DNA from: Isoetes taiwanensis
Lineage: Eukaryota > Streptophyta > Lycopodiopsida > Isoetales > Isoetaceae
Length of the DNA: 64,000 nt
NCBI GenBank assembly: GCA_021234155.1
Contig: JAJEKV010000023.1
Location: 8,089,069 to 8,153,068 of the forward strand
Reading direction: 5' to 3'
Both the position numbers and the translations under genes were made by a program. The notes under the pieces are model-generated. The model was given only the letters and a program-made list of their open reading frames with translations, had not been told where the DNA came from and made no database searches. Positions 22,651 through 35,428 of this stretch are shown here, piece by piece. The stretch's first letter is position 1, and the number at the start of each line of letters is the position of its first letter.

Positions 22651-23235
22651 ATGGTATTAAAAACAAAAAAGGGAGGGGAGAGAGAAACAAGGGGACACCT
22701 TTGGTGTGTACTCATATGCCCCATACTACAAATAATACTTAATCCCTTTGGGGATGAAGTGGTCAACTCTAGTCACTGTTCTATGCCAACCAACGCCATT
22801 GCCATCATTCAATTTGCTAATATTGGAGACCTTAGCCGTCATCTGTACTCCCCATTGAGTCTGAGGTCGGGTAAGAGCCTCGTTATGTATTTGTTTGTAT
22901 GTTGTTGTTTGATGATGGATGGATGCCAATTCATGGGGTGGCACATTAGATTGTTATGGTATGCTAGGGCTGATAGTGTGTTGCTTCCACTGTATATCGG
23001 TGCCTCTAGAAGAAGGGACGAGATGATACTTCTATGTCTTCTACTTGCCTACCTGACCATCCCACGTACGAGTTCGATGGAGATCACGTTCAATGGCGTA
23101 GCCCTACCTGATCATCCCAGATATGAATCAGACGGAGATCCCGTTCAACAGAGTAGTAGAGTAGTCGTTGGAGGGGGAAGGTCCTACGGAGTATACGACG
23201 AGTTGTCGTATGCAACAAAGGAGCGTCACAATTAA
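22651..23235 (+). other. 194-codon ORF, coding status doubtful
   Basis: ATG-started open frame with no recognisable domain. A 55-bp sequence is tandemly duplicated inside it (from about 23052 and again from 23107). Because 55 is not a multiple of three, the two copies are read in different frames, which argues against selection on this protein. I list it as a long ORF only. Confidence 0.15.
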
Positions 23236-23900
23236 GCATAAAAGAATCATACACCTTGTCTATCATCACCTGTATGTCTAAGATTGCTAGTCATCTAAAC
23301 ATGCAATCATTCTTGTATTTCTAGTTACAGCTTCGTTCAATTAAATCATATTTGTCTTGTAAAGTTAGTTTCATGAACCGTAGATGTTTGTTATTGCTCT
23401 TGTCACCTTTATTGCCATATATTTGATGGTCTATTGATAAGGGATGGGAGGATGGAAAAACTTCATAAACTACATAAAAGGGTTTGGCTAAATGGATCAA
23501 TCTGGCGGTTGTATATGCTACTTAAAGATACAAGCATTTTCATAATGCAACATGATATACCTTTGCAATCAACTTTGCAGAAGGATTTATGACAACTAGT
23601 GTCAGAAATATCAATTGTGCTAAAAGACATCCTTAATGTGTAGAGCTATGTTTTTGCCAATCCTTGAGTAAAGTTTTGTAGGCTAGAGAATAGCATTAAC
23701 AATGTGGCTTGGGGTATTTGATAACTATGACCAGAGCAAAAGTTCTTTATGATAAGCTATTCCCATCTGATTCATTGCCGTCATTTCTTATCCATCATCT
23801 GTCTATAAGCTTCCCATTTTATTTGTTGCATAGGGTACTAATTAGGCACATGTCTTTAACTTTGTTAAACACGAGAATAAGCTGCTCTATATAGCACTTG
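23236..23900. other. Intergenic, no gene
   Basis: No coding signal. Confidence 0.4.
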
Positions 23901-23918
23901 AATCATTGTGTACCATCC

Positions 23919-26900
23919 TCACTGTAGATCAGATTGCCGGCTTGCATTGCCAATGGATGATGCGCCATATGTAGTCTTTGTGTGGAGTTTGCGGTTGTGT
24001 CTATATTTAAATTCGAGTATCTTATTGCAAATAAATACCAAATCCAATCTCCTTTGGGTCTGATTCCAACATCCATGGAGGCCTAAATATCCAAGTTCAA
24101 GAATGGAATGGGTTAAAATCAACAGATCTAATATCAACGAGACACAAAAAAGATACTGCTTCATTACAAAATTAATTGTGCCGGTTGATGCATGCTCCAA
24201 CAATGTCCTCCGAGCTTCTAAAGGAATTCCTTCCTCCTGTAACAATATAGCAATATGCATTCTCGATTTATATTCTATATCACACTTGTTTACATCCTTA
24301 CCCTTTCGGGTACCATACTCTGGTTGTGTTTTTCCTTGAAGCATTACATTCACAAATGCTTTGCAATTGCTATCCCTACACATCCGCATGCGGTGTTGGA
24401 GACCGAGAGAATATTATGGCTTACTACTTGTCATAAAGATTAGCAAAGAACATTCTTACACCGAGAGCTTCCTATGTGTATAAAGCCCAACCGCTTTCTT
24501 CCCATCTTTATATTCCGGTCTACTGCGCGGTAATGGCATTAGTCTCTTGCGAGCAAATGATTTTTAATCCAAGAGCTATTTTAACAACGAAAATTACCCT
24601 CATGGACATCGGTTCACCAACAATTCCATCCAAAGCATTGACAAATGGATATGACACTTTACAAGAGAATTGACCTTGGTCCTGTCTTCCAAGATCTCCC
24701 ATTAATGCGAAAAACGAGCTCTTAAAATGCTCAACCTTTTCTTATATTAACCGTCTTTGATTACAAATGTAACTATTTACCCTTGGAACAAAGTTTGCAA
24801 TTAGCTCCCATGGCCCAGTTCGGATGTCCGGTGCGGTACCAAAGCGAGCACTAATACTTGGAATATTGAACACTTCACGGCCGATGCCACCTCGGGTAGG
24901 TTCCTAAATTGCCCAAGTATAGTCAACTTAAATTAAATATTTGTGTTTCAAAAGAAGGAACGAAATCTCAATTTTACGTGGTAATTTAGAATTGCTAATG
25001 CTTTCCCAAGTTCATAAGATGACACTCACAATAAATAGAAGCGGACTTTTTCCCACGCCCTTCCCAAAATCCACTTGGAGTTCCCCACTATATGGCCTCA
25101 TCTTGATTTCATCACCTATAAATACAATAAAAGCAAGAACTAACATCAATAAGAGACAACCCGGTTAAAACTATTCAATGGGAAGTATGGAGAATGATCC
25201 ACCTTTCCGATAAGCAATTACTTCCTCCCCAAAGAAAAGAAAGCTAGTTGCCAAAATTGTGGGGCTGCTCCACCGAGAACCTCCTTGTAAAAAAAGGAAA
25301 ATCTGAAAACCAGCTTTTAGGATTACCGGATCTCATGCTTTTCTAGTTGCCGCACATCCGAAATGAGAATGTCACAGTCAAATGAGAAGGAAGGAGCCTA
25401 CCTTAGGCGTTCAGTGACCACACTAAGATATTGCCATTCTCACAAGTTCGGGCCGCCATTACTATGATGCGGTCCAAATAGTTGCATTAGCCATTATTAA
25501 ACTATCCTTCTTATAACAACCATTCAAAAACAAGAAGAAAGACCTACTATTACTAACTCGGGATAAATTCGACATAGTTATTGCGAAACATTTGTTTTCT
25601 TTGAGGCTTTGTCATGAAGAGACTTAGCAAGTCGTGAATATTCCACGTCATCACGGACATCAAGATATCTTTCTATGGCATCATGGAAAAATAAGAACTT
25701 AAAAGTTATGAACTTACAAAGCAAAGTCATGCATATCTGAGAACCTTGTTCCTTATGGCGACTTCTAATAGAGTACATCGTTTACTGCTGTTGAAATGGG
25801 CCTCGCTGTATGATAAGATCGACACCTGCAGTGATGATAGCTAATGAGGTATTATGGTCTTTGCGCAGCATGCATTTAAAACCGGGCCACCATGTTTCAA
25901 GCCTATCTGTTCTAGCACGCTTAATAATTTAAGAAAGGGTTTCACATGAACCATGTAGTGCCGCTTCAACCGACAACATATCTTCAATATCAACCTCGCG
26001 AAATTAAGCTACCTCCTCCAATCTCTGCGACCAATGTTTCTCCCCACATTACTGTAAGTAAGAAAAGAAAAATAGATCCGGTTTTACGCATTGGACTCTT
26101 TTTGTCGGGTCAAATACCAAACTTGTGTGTCAACAATACAAGTAATACAGAAGAAACGAATACGAGATAACACCTATGAAAAACAATAAAGGTTAATGAG
26201 TACGATAACTTATCCACTGAGCTTGTTAAGGCATTAACACGGGCGATGAACTATACTTGTCTATGCCAAGGGAGTTGATGGTCACTTCATTTTTTATTTT
26301 TTTTTTAAATATTTCAGACTCTAAATGGTGAAGAAAAAACAACATAAATGTTATACCTCAAATTGCAAAAAGTGCAATAAGCATGAAATAGTTATACCAA
26401 CAAATCAAAATTTGCCAGAGTTGGACATTGGCATTTGCCATCGGAGAACCGGCCAATTCAAAGAAAGAGAAACCTTTCATGTCTTGTTGCAACATGGTAA
26501 GAGGGCGGGTAATGAGAACATGCTCAATTATTCCTTTGGCAGATAAAAATGGGCAAGAAGTACAAGCATGAAGCAACAAAGAGCAATGTACGCTACCGGA
26601 CGGACTTGCAAAGCAATTGTTTGAGGACCTATGAGATTATTGTGAAGCTCGGACATGGTCAATCAGAGTGTGAAGATGCTATATCGATCTACATTGTATA
26701 AAACAAGTAGGACATAAGACGATGCTTCGGGTCGAACAATTATATTTCCAATAAGGTATCTATAACCAAATGAAAGATTGCTAATCGATTCCATTTTCCT
26801 CTATCGAATTCAGCCTAGGCTTCATGTAAAAACTTGCTCTGAATGAAAATTGAAATGAAGATTGACAAAAACCCGTTTCTTCTGCCCGAATGAGATGGAG

Positions 26901-27160
26901 ATGAGGAGCGATAGAAGCCAAAGCCCGAAAGCGTGGAGGACCCAACACGTCCAAGTACCACCTACTATTATTACATTAGTCTGTTGCTCGATCCCCATAC
27001 TGCATTTGCATATTAGCCCATGCACTGTTTGACAATGAAGATGATTTTAGGCTCGAACTTGAGTGATGGATCCCAGAAGAAGCATTTTCCGGTTTCTCTC
27101 TCTTGCCCCTTATCCGTGCTTGATGAGGGCTTGGCGCCACAAACACATTGAATCCCATTC
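23919..27160 (-). other. Unidentified minus-strand coding-like pieces
   Basis: Several minus-strand stretches read like diverged protein and sit next to splice-like borders, but I recognise no family. From upstream to downstream they are as follows. About 26000-25790 contains VDIEDMLSVEAALHGSCETL, interrupted by stops. 25778-25578 contains FFHDAIERYLDVRDDVEYSR. About 25310-25240 contains EVLGGAAPQFWQLAFFSLGRK (first 20 of a longer run), flanked by TTTACAAG| and |GTGGATC. About 25130-25040 contains GDEIKMRPYSGELQVDFGKG. About 24900-24760 contains GREVFNIPSISARFGTAPDI. 24702-24520 contains GDLGRQDQGQFSCKVSYPFV. About 24300-24170 contains LLQEEGIPLEARRTLLEHAS. Stops between pieces could be introns or decay. 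An old transposon, an endogenous viral copy or a split host gene are all possible. Confidence 0.3.
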
Positions 27161-27817
27161 TTTTATGTTTTGAGAAATAATTTAATATCCTTAAAATAAA
27201 CTAGCAGAATTGCAGGGTTGAGAGCAAAGCTAGATAGATGGATTTGAGTTGGAATTTTAATTGTAGTAATGTGAATTTCAGTGGCATGCGAAGAGAATGT
27301 GTATTAATATATGAGTGTTACATTGGGCGTCCGGGGGTGAAAGTATGTCTTCCATCCACTTGTTTCCAATGTCTGTGTGTCGCTAAGGAACTCTATTTTT
27401 CACCTCATATCAACAAATGATAAAACCTGAAAATATTTTCAAACGAATGATCCTATGAGGGAATAACCCACAATAAAGAATGCACATCTGTCCTTACCCA
27501 AAAACTTCTCTAGAAGGACAATAACATTATATTGGGGTTTATAATGCTCCAAATCCCGGCATATAAATAGTAAGTATTCCAAATGTTCTCGCTGAATGGA
27601 TGATCAACAATAAAACAACAAAACAAACACGAACAAACTTCTATTGTTCTTGGATGAAAGAGGCGCCTATTCTTCCAAGCTCATGAACCTTTAAATCATC
27701 ATGACGAAGAAAGCTGCACCAACCCCCACCTGCAAATGACATCCTGTTCTCGTTGAGGCTCAACCTGTCAAAGGTTCATATGGTGGGCAATTTGTAAGGA
27801 TGACCCATGCATATGAC

Positions 27818-29245
27818 TTATACTTTTACTCCATTACCATGTCCATCATGCCACTCATGAGATGTAGCATAGATGTTGGATAATAGAGTGTATGCTGAAG
27901 AGTCTCCACATCCCAAAGAGAGAATGTTTCCAACTGCGTTTTTTCCACAGACCAAGTCATTGAGGACCCTGGAAGAACCAAGCAAGCTTGTCCATGACAT
28001 GGCTGTATGCAAAAATGGCATCTCACAAATTGTATCCTCTGCCTCTTGCAGTAGACCTGCCCGTCCAAGATAATCAATGATGCAGTGATAATGCTCTAGA
28101 GATGGTGTAAGACTAAAGCTGCTACTTATCATGGCAAACAAATGGCTCCCAGCATCTAATGCACCTGCATGGCCACATGCAGAGAGAAGACTTATAAAGC
28201 TAATACAGTTCGGCATGATGGCCTCCAATTGCATCTGCTGGAAAAAGTGTAATGCTTCAATGGACTTCCCATGCTGGGAAAATGCAGCAATCAAAGCATT
28301 CCAAGACATCACACATTGCCCATTTATTCTATCAAAAACGTTTTGAGCATCCTCTAGGCTTCTACTAGTTCCATACATATTAATGAGTGCAGTTGCAATG
28401 GCAATGTCAGAGTGAACACCACATACAATAACTTGAGCATGCATGTGCTTCCCATTAGTTAGTAGTGCCCAGCCGGCACATACACAAATGATGTTCACCA
28501 ACGTGACATTGTCTGGCTCGATGTGTTGCAACAACATCCACTTGTAAATTTCAAATGCTTTTGTTCCCTTCCCATGTTGTTCATACGCAGTAATCATTGC
28601 ATTGCAAAGTATAACGTCCTTACTAATAATTTGATCATACATTTGTCGTGCATCTTTAAGATAACCACATTTTCCATACATGTTAACCAAAGTCAGGTTC
28701 CAACAATGATGTCCGTTTCAAGTCCATTCTCCGAACCCAGCTCGGATATTTTCATTCCTTCCATCAAAAAATCTGCCAAGAACAGGCCGAAAAGCATGGT
28801 GGCAAAAGTAACGTTAATGCGGCAATAATTTCTCCGCAGTGATTTAGCATGGCTTGCACTCCATGTATACAAACTTGGTTTGGTAATCCTAGAAAATGCT
28901 TTGTCCGCTTCAACTAAGTTTATAGAGAAGGAAGGAAAAACACGTACCAAGTGATCACCAATGCAACAATAGAATCTAGTCCATCATGGGCAATTCTGTT
29001 TGCCCATCCAAAATCTTGTTCATTTGTGCCACTCATACATGATACATCAACTGGTAAGCAAGATCTCTAGATATAGCCATTCCCTCCAGAATCGCATAAT
29101 TTTGCAGAGGTAAGCACTCGCCAAGCATGCCATCATTTGGAAACCGGAATAAGCCCGCTATGGCACCTCGACAATCGGGACCTTCCACGAGGATTTTTGC
29201 GCTTGCTAAAAATCCAGATCCGTTACAATCGAATCCATGTACCAA
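27818..29245 (-). pseudogene. PLS-class PPR protein pseudogene
   Basis: The 3' two thirds (28690-27818) is one open frame of about 290 codons with several consecutive PPR units: LVNMYGKCGYLKDARQMYDQ, CNAMITAYEQHGKGTKAFEI, ATALINMYG, MSWNALIAAFSQHGKSIEAL. It ends in the E-type stretch AMSWTSLLG...SSAYTLLSNIYATS. PPR proteins of this class bind and edit or process organellar RNA. The frame then stops without the usual remaining E/DYW region. Upstream, ENGLETDIIVGT lies in another frame, separated by a frameshift near 28700. DKAFSRITKPSLYTWSASHA and EGMAISRDLAYQLMYHV follow further upstream with deletions between them. No start codon joined to the body and no DYW domain remain, so I call a pseudogene. 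A spliced, E-type gene is the less likely alternative. Confidence 0.75.
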
Positions 29246-30690
29246 ATTACCTACTAGTGCAAGGCTATGGCGAAAATCGGGGACAAATACTCGGACACAA
29301 AATTCTCCGGGCCGTAGTAGTTGTCTTTGCCGAAATGGTCAATTAAATATAAATATGGCTGGATCAATCGCCCGAGTGGATGCCGGAGTGAGGAGAATTT
29401 CCAGAAGCTCAAAAAATAGAAGGAAACAGAGAATGCGGAGAATAGAACGAAGGTGAAGTCGCAAACAAGCCGGGTATAAAAGGGAACATATAGTTAAAAA
29501 GCATAGATCTGAGAAGAGCAAAACAGGCTTGGAAGAGAAGCTGGACTTGAAGCTTGTACTGACATAACCGACAATTAATCTCTCCTCTCTCTTCCTCTGA
29601 GCGTGTATATTATGAATAATCTAATGAGACTGTTCAGTTGCAACCTACTGCATCATCTCAAATCACATGAAGACTTTCTAATAGTAAATGCAAGCTGGAT
29701 AAAAACGCAACAGTACCATTAGAACAGCCAATGCATAAGCTTTTCTGCCAGACAACACTTTAAGAATGGTCCGACATCATTTGGATTATGCCACACTGGG
29801 TATCCCTTGATTTTTCCCTACATGACAAAGCAAAAGTACATTAAAAATTAAAAAACAGGGGTTTCAGAAAGATAAACAATGACTTTTCTGCGGTTTCACA
29901 GACATGGAATCTCAGCAGCAATGGTGACAGCAAATCTTTCATCGGCATATTTCCTTTGCTTTCAGAAGCCCTATAACCACGGTCCAAGGCCAGACCATAT
30001 GGTTCCTGAAAAGCAAATACCATCGAATCCGAGCTTCAAATCCAGCCTTTAGTATTCAATATTAGTTGGCCTGCAAGTCCTCCAGTAGCAAACCATCTTG
30101 ATGATTTCTGAGCAAGCATCGGGATGGTCGGAGAAGACCAGAAGTGATTTTCAAGGACTTTCTAATTTTCATGGCCGTCCGATGCGAAATTAAGAAATCT
30201 AATGGTTGAGATTAAAAACGGCTGACGTGGCACGACACGTGGCATAGCTAGGAATGCAGGAAATCGGGCGGGGGGGTTAGGCAACCCTGCTAAAAATCGC
30301 CCCTATTTCACGGCTCAAGATAAAAGTACCATGGTCTCGGGGATCCCCGAGGTGGCGATCCCGTTCTCCGGGATGACCATCAGAAAAAATCCCGTCCTCC
30401 GGATCACACGGTCAACTGCGCAGTTAATGGGTTATTGCGTAGTTTAGGGCTGATTTTTGGCCGGATTGAAGCTTGCTGATTACAGCGGCACTCGCTTCGA
30501 TTCCTCCTTCGCTTATACCTATGCCTCTGATCCAGCTCATTCCGACCATCCTCGAACTGACCCCATTCGATTTGATTGCGGATCAAGGGAGAAAATCCCA
30601 CATGAAATCCGCCCCATTTTTTCTTATAAGGAAGGGCCAAAAAATCTGCGCAATTACTACGCAGTAAGGGGGATCCCGCAATTACTACGT
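29246..30690. other. Intergenic, no supported gene
   Basis: No recognisable coding sequence. The right part has ACGTGGC (G-box-like) strings near 30223-30243 and a perfect 16-bp palindrome at 30336-30351. Confidence 0.4.
30336..30351. repeat. Perfect 16-bp palindrome
   Basis: CTCGGGGATCCCCGAG reads the same on both strands. It could be a protein-binding dyad or a chance GC-rich palindrome near a transposon boundary. Confidence 0.6.
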
Positions 30691-31125
30691 CGATCATCGC
30701 CGTCAAAAGGTCGATAAACGACGTCTATTTCGACGTCTGAGCGTCGATGAACGACCTTTATGCGTCGCTATACGCGTCGCAACCGCGGCGTCTTAAAGCG
30801 ACGACCTGACGTCGTTCAACGTCGTTGCGTACACGTTGGCCAGCCACGCGGCACTGCTGCCAGCGTGACCGCGCCAGCGCGGCCGGCTGGCGTGGCTGAT
30901 GAGCTGGCAACGTCGTTAAACGACGACAAGTACACGTCACCATGTCGCGTATCCTGGGTCCAGCGTGGCGTTGCCATCGCGTAGCGCTGGCGTGTCAGCC
31001 ACGTGTTAAACGTCGTTCAACGACGTTGCTGACGTGGCGGCCACGCGCTGGCGTCGAGACGAATGATGAGGTGGCGATACACGTGGCAGCCACGCCAACA
31101 ACGTCGTTAAACGACGATTAAGGAA
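30690..31125. repeat. CGTCG/CGACG-rich subterminal-like array (left)
   Basis: This GC-rich block contains many copies of TCGTTAAACGACG, CGTCGTTCAACG and related short dyads, plus GACGTGGC/GCCACG strings. It borders an extremely AT-rich tract at about 31125-31550. The same TTAAACGACG motif returns at 36680-36790, so the pair may be the subterminal arrays of one large DNA transposon. Clear terminal inverted repeats and a target duplication were not found. Confidence 0.5.
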
Positions 31126-31577
31126 TTTTGAAAAAAAAAATATTTATTTAATATTATTCAATATTATTTAACGGACAGTTAATATTCATATTCAATATTA
31201 ACAAATATTTAATATAAATAAATATTTAGTAATATTTATTAATATTAAATAATATTAATATTAACAATAATATTAATAGTATTAATAAATATTAAATATG
31301 AACAAAATAAATCGAGAATAAAAATTTAAAAATTCGAAAAATAGAAACAAATATTGATTAAATTATATTAGTATTCAGTATCATGGTAGATAAGCATTAT
31401 TATTTAATATGTAATTAAATGTTTAATAAATCTAAGAATAAAAAAATAGAATCGAGCATAAAATTAACATAACAAAAAAAAATCACAAATAATAAGAACA
31501 AAGCATAAAAAAATTAGATTGAATTCGATTAATATATTTCACAATGTAATTTGCACATTACAAAATATATTGAGTCT

Positions 31578-33102
31578 TTAGTTGTTGCTCTCTTCTTCTT
31601 CTTCTTCGTCTTCTTCTTCTTCATTGGCGCCTTCGTCTTCATTTACCTGCATTATATTGTATCGCAACAATTAGTTCATTGTAGTCACAAATAATTATCT
31701 AATGAATGATACACACTTCCCCGCTCACGCCGCTAGCAATGTCTTTGGATGGCCGCATGATGATCTTTTTTTGAAGGCCCTTTCGCTCATCATCTTTAGC
31801 GGTAGGCTTACCAAAAAATGACTTCTATTGAGAATGAGCACCAAAACTAATGTTAGTGTTCAACTCGAGAACCTACATTATAAACCAAATTTATACTTAC
31901 AAATAGCTTATCCAGAAAGCCATAACCGCCAGACCCAGTCTTATTGGCACTATAGCTGCCACTTACTTCGTCGTACCTCGCGTCCAGTAATACCGCCTTT
32001 GTTCTAACTTCCCCTTTCTTTGATAATATGTTGGCCTTCAAACACTACAATGCAATACAAGGACTTAGTCCACATGGCGTCATCTAATTATACGACTCTC
32101 CCGACTACAATGCAATACAAGGACTTAGTCCATATGGCGTCATCTAATTATACGACTCATGGGAGAGATGATGTACTTGAAATGCCTCATGAGTCAACGG
32201 ATAGGTCATGCCACTTCCTCTATCTGGGACTCCACAGAAGCTTTGGCAAGAGCTTTCACCGCTTCTTCTGATTAGCTCTGCAAAATATAAATAAAATATG
32301 AGTACAATGAGGTTATAATGAAGAACGAAAAAGCCTAATACCTGGTGGCTTTAACATGTTTACCCTGTTTTGAACAAACCTCCCTCCATGAGATCTCTCC
32401 TGACTTGAGCTCGGGATATTCTGCTTCTAAAATCGCCTTGATCCTCTCTTTTTCCTCATCATAGGCTCCCCGAAGTTCCATTCACCCTTGTGGACGTTTT
32501 GGCAAATGCTATTTGTGACACTGTTAGCCATCTTCCAAAAATCGTCGCCATCTGCAGTGTTGTGGCGCGGCAACTTCTTGTTACTACACTCAACATACGA
32601 CTAACATATGAATATGTGTTAGTGAACAAAAAATGGCATAATTCAAGATGAACTCACTCATATTCAAAGACATGCCGACGTGGAGGTGGTGCACGATCTT
32701 TAACAGAGCTTGAAGAGGAATTAAGTCCCACTCCGGCGTGAACGGCGGTCGGTGCTCTTTCGCGCGGGGTTCATACTCCTCGTTCTCTGAAGGCTTCAAG
32801 ATTGAATTCTCAAGGAGTGTATGAGCTATGACGTGGAGGGTCATGGGCGCCAGACCTCCGCCTACTTTGTTCAACAGCCTGGCGTGCAATCTCCATTTCT
32901 GCGGGCGACATCCCGGATTGCAAGGCATTCCACCTATCTTCAGGGTTATCGCCTCGTTGATATCTCGGAGTTCCCCTCTTCGCCTTCCCTTTCCGAGGCG
33001 AGGTCCTTTTCCGCCTCTTCGGCGGTGGTGAGAAGAAGATCCGCCCATAACCAATGACGATTTTACGAACATTATGCATAGGAAAAGAAGGACGAACCGC
33101 AT
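31578..33102 (-). CDS. Split gene with acidic C-terminus, probably transposon-associated, partly broken
   Basis: The last three exons join cleanly in phase 0: 32044-31901 (contains KAVLLDARYDEVSGSYSANK, ends GYGFLDKLF), 31824-31717 (KSFFGKPTAKDDERKGLQKK, ends ASGVSGE) and 31646-31578 (VNEDEGANEEEEDEEEEEES, then stop). Donors are TTT|GTAAGT and GAA|GTGTGT; acceptors are TAG|, TAG| and CAG|. An upstream exon ends EISWREVCSKQ|GTAAAC near 32350. Before it, GDDFWKMANSVTNSICQNVH is in another frame, which implies a frameshift near 32475. A basic piece, RRKRTSPRKGKAKRGTPRYQ, lies near 33010. The exon at about 32190-32275 has a stop under the obvious acceptor. I recognise no family. Its position between CGACG-rich arrays suggests a DNA-transposon accessory ORF. 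Coding confidence is good for the last three exons only. Confidence 0.4.
32044..32163. repeat. Two tandem 60-bp copies
   Basis: ACTACAATGCAATACAAGGA starts at 32044 and again at 32104. The two 60-bp copies differ at only a few positions. They lie in the intron (or just upstream) of the third-last exon of the split gene and include its acceptor site, so the acceptor itself is duplicated. Confidence 0.9.
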
Positions 33103-33536
33103 TTACAAGCTACATTTAAAACATTAGAACGTTAAAAATAAATGGTTAACTTACATTTTATCCTAGAAAAAATCCATACCAAATCCGCACAATGGTGGAG
33201 GTGGCGGTGGTGGCGAAGCTAAACCCGAACGACCAACTTCGCCTCTTAAAGGCCTTTGCGTGTTTAGGGTCACAAGAAGGCTACCAAGCCACGCGAGAAG
33301 TAAAGTTGTGAACAATAGATATGCCATCGTGCCGCATCCCATGGTTGCTGGACATGTGCATATTTATATGGAGTGCGATGAATAACATAGTAGGAAAGAA
33401 ACAAATGTTAGCAACATGGGAAGTTCATTACAAAACATTGGGATTTGAATAATTAAAAGTGTCTTTGTATATTTGGTTATTAGACAATTAAAAAAATTTA
33501 CTACTCTTAAACATGGCAAGATATACAATATTGTAT
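33103..33536. other. Spacer between the split gene and the kinase relic
   Basis: No ORF with recognisable content. A short GGTGGAGGTGGCGGTGGTGG run lies near 33190. Confidence 0.4.
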
Positions 33537-35067
33537 TCATTCTTTGAGTTGTGATAACAACAATTTTGACATCTCCAAGGCATCCATGCACTTCATGTGC
33601 CGTCTTTGTCTCACAACCATGGTAGAAGATATTCCAACACTTTGTAAGGCTTCAACAACTTCAGAAGCTTTGGGTCGTGATGAGAATACGTCTTCACGTA
33701 GGCACATCATTCTTGTTTTTTGCTCCTCCAACTTGTCAAGACGTCGTTGGTACATATGGGTTGGATTAATCCATTGGGCATTGTTGTTATTATTAAACCA
33801 CTCCATTCGTCGCATAGCTTGCACGAAATCCAGAAGCATCTCATAAATATATCCCAATGCATAGACATCATGAATTTCGTGTCCCCATACACGATCATCA
33901 TCTTTTGATTTCTCAAACACAGTTTCCTCTAACCATGGATATTTTGCTTGTCCATCCAAAAGCAAGTACCGACACTTCAACAAGGGACGACGCTCTTTGG
34001 CGTAAAAATGAATTGCGTTGTCCCAATCACCAATGGCCACCCACACATTTTGGTACTCATCATCAAAATATAATTTGACTCTCTTGCAATTAAGCTTTGT
34101 GTGAGTGAAGTGGCCTTTGTGGATCTCAAGGACACCTTCTCGCTAGGGCAAGAGCTATCTCCGAACATACCGATATACAACTTGCATTTTTGCTCCTAAG
34201 TTCAAATATATGTGTTTGTCGGGTTCTTCTTGGCGCTTAGCAATTGCATTTGACCATCTTCTAAAACGTGACAAGTTATTAGGTAAATAGTCAAACAAGT
34301 GTGCAAGTGTCTCTCCATTCATGAAAGGTAGAATCACCATTGGCCCTATGGTATCCCCACTAGAGCTAGCAACTTCATATGCAAGTCCAATGGATGTAGC
34401 CAAAGCAGGATGCGGCTCTTGAAGCGTATGTATCTTTGAGCCATCTCATACGCCTCGCCTCTATCTTTGCCCTTGAAAACCCATCCACTATATAGCTCAT
34501 CATCTTGGAAGTGTTGTGTTCCGTTGATCTTGATTTGATACGCATGATGTGTTGGTTTGTCCTCAATAAGGCGATCACATCCACGGCCTCTACGGGTATG
34601 GGATCAACAAAGATTGATGTGTTCATGTGATTCTCCAAAGAAAAGTGGGGCTTGCTAGGCCCCCGCCCACTAGAGCTTCCCCGATGCAAAGCATTTTAAT
34701 TACCTCCAACCGACGTGCATTGAGATCCGCAATGATGTTCTTGTGATCTCGCACGCCGCTTTTTGAGGAATTCCATGAAGCTACCCATTCCTTGACACGA
34801 ACCTCTAAGATTGGGACTTTTAAGTCGCGACCAATACTTCAAACATGTCTTCGCCCATCCATGGGGTTTCCAATCATTGGCTTTACATGTGCGGCCAAGG
34901 AGAGAAGTCAACATATTTCTTCTTGACCGCCATTTTTGTGCTAACTCAAATTGGCACTTCCTTTTCACATGTCCGACAAAATGGTCGACACGCTGACCGC
35001 TTTGCATCTCTCGGTCGGGACTTTCGTTAGCACATATCTCATTTATGACCACGCTGCCTAATCTCAC
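33537..35067 (-). pseudogene. Protein-kinase-like gene relic with N-terminal helical domain
   Basis: Ordered pieces of a plant protein kinase can be read with several frame changes. The N-terminal helical region at 35067-34690 includes WKPHGWAKTCLKYWSRLK and, in another frame, SGVRDHKNIIADLNARRLEV. An N-lobe piece, LYSGWVFKGKDRGEAYEM, lies near 34480. The hinge region GPMVILPFMNGETLAHLFDY lies near 34330. The catalytic-loop region GHFTHTKLNCKRVKLYFDD lies near 34110. The DFG-equivalent is in VAIGDWDNA near 34030. Then comes the open frame to 33537 with HDVYALGYIYEMLLDF and RPKASEVVEALQSV, the C-lobe helices. The usual HxDxKxxN reads here as HTKLNCKR, so the catalytic Asp, Lys and Asn are all replaced. 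Frameshifts near 34795, 34440 and 34150 indicate a dead copy. The N-terminal domain recalls the helical modules before kinase domains in mosses and ferns, which is an inference. Confidence 0.65.
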
Positions 35068-35428
35068 TAACCATTTGTGTCTTCACACACTGGGCCATAC
35101 CTACAAACCAATTTAGATTCATTAATCTTGCTTTGTGACTTTTTTTTCAAACCTTCATTATGAATCTTTACCTACTTTATTAAGAGTTAGTTTCCCTTTT
35201 AATTTTTTTTTTTTTTTTTTTTAAAACCAACTATTGAAATTTTTTTTTGCTCTTAACCACTCCACATCGTTGTTTCTTTGACATCCCTAATATTTTTAAA
35301 AACAACATTCTTAACTAGAAACCCTAAAATCAATAATGCAATTTTTTTCAAAACCCCGCCTTGTTTAATCCTCAAAGATTTCTATTTATTGATATATTAA
35401 TAAAAAAAAAAATAAACAAGAGTAGGCG
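35068..35428. other. AT-rich spacer with poly-T runs
   Basis: No gene. A long T run lies near 35197-35222. Confidence 0.5.
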
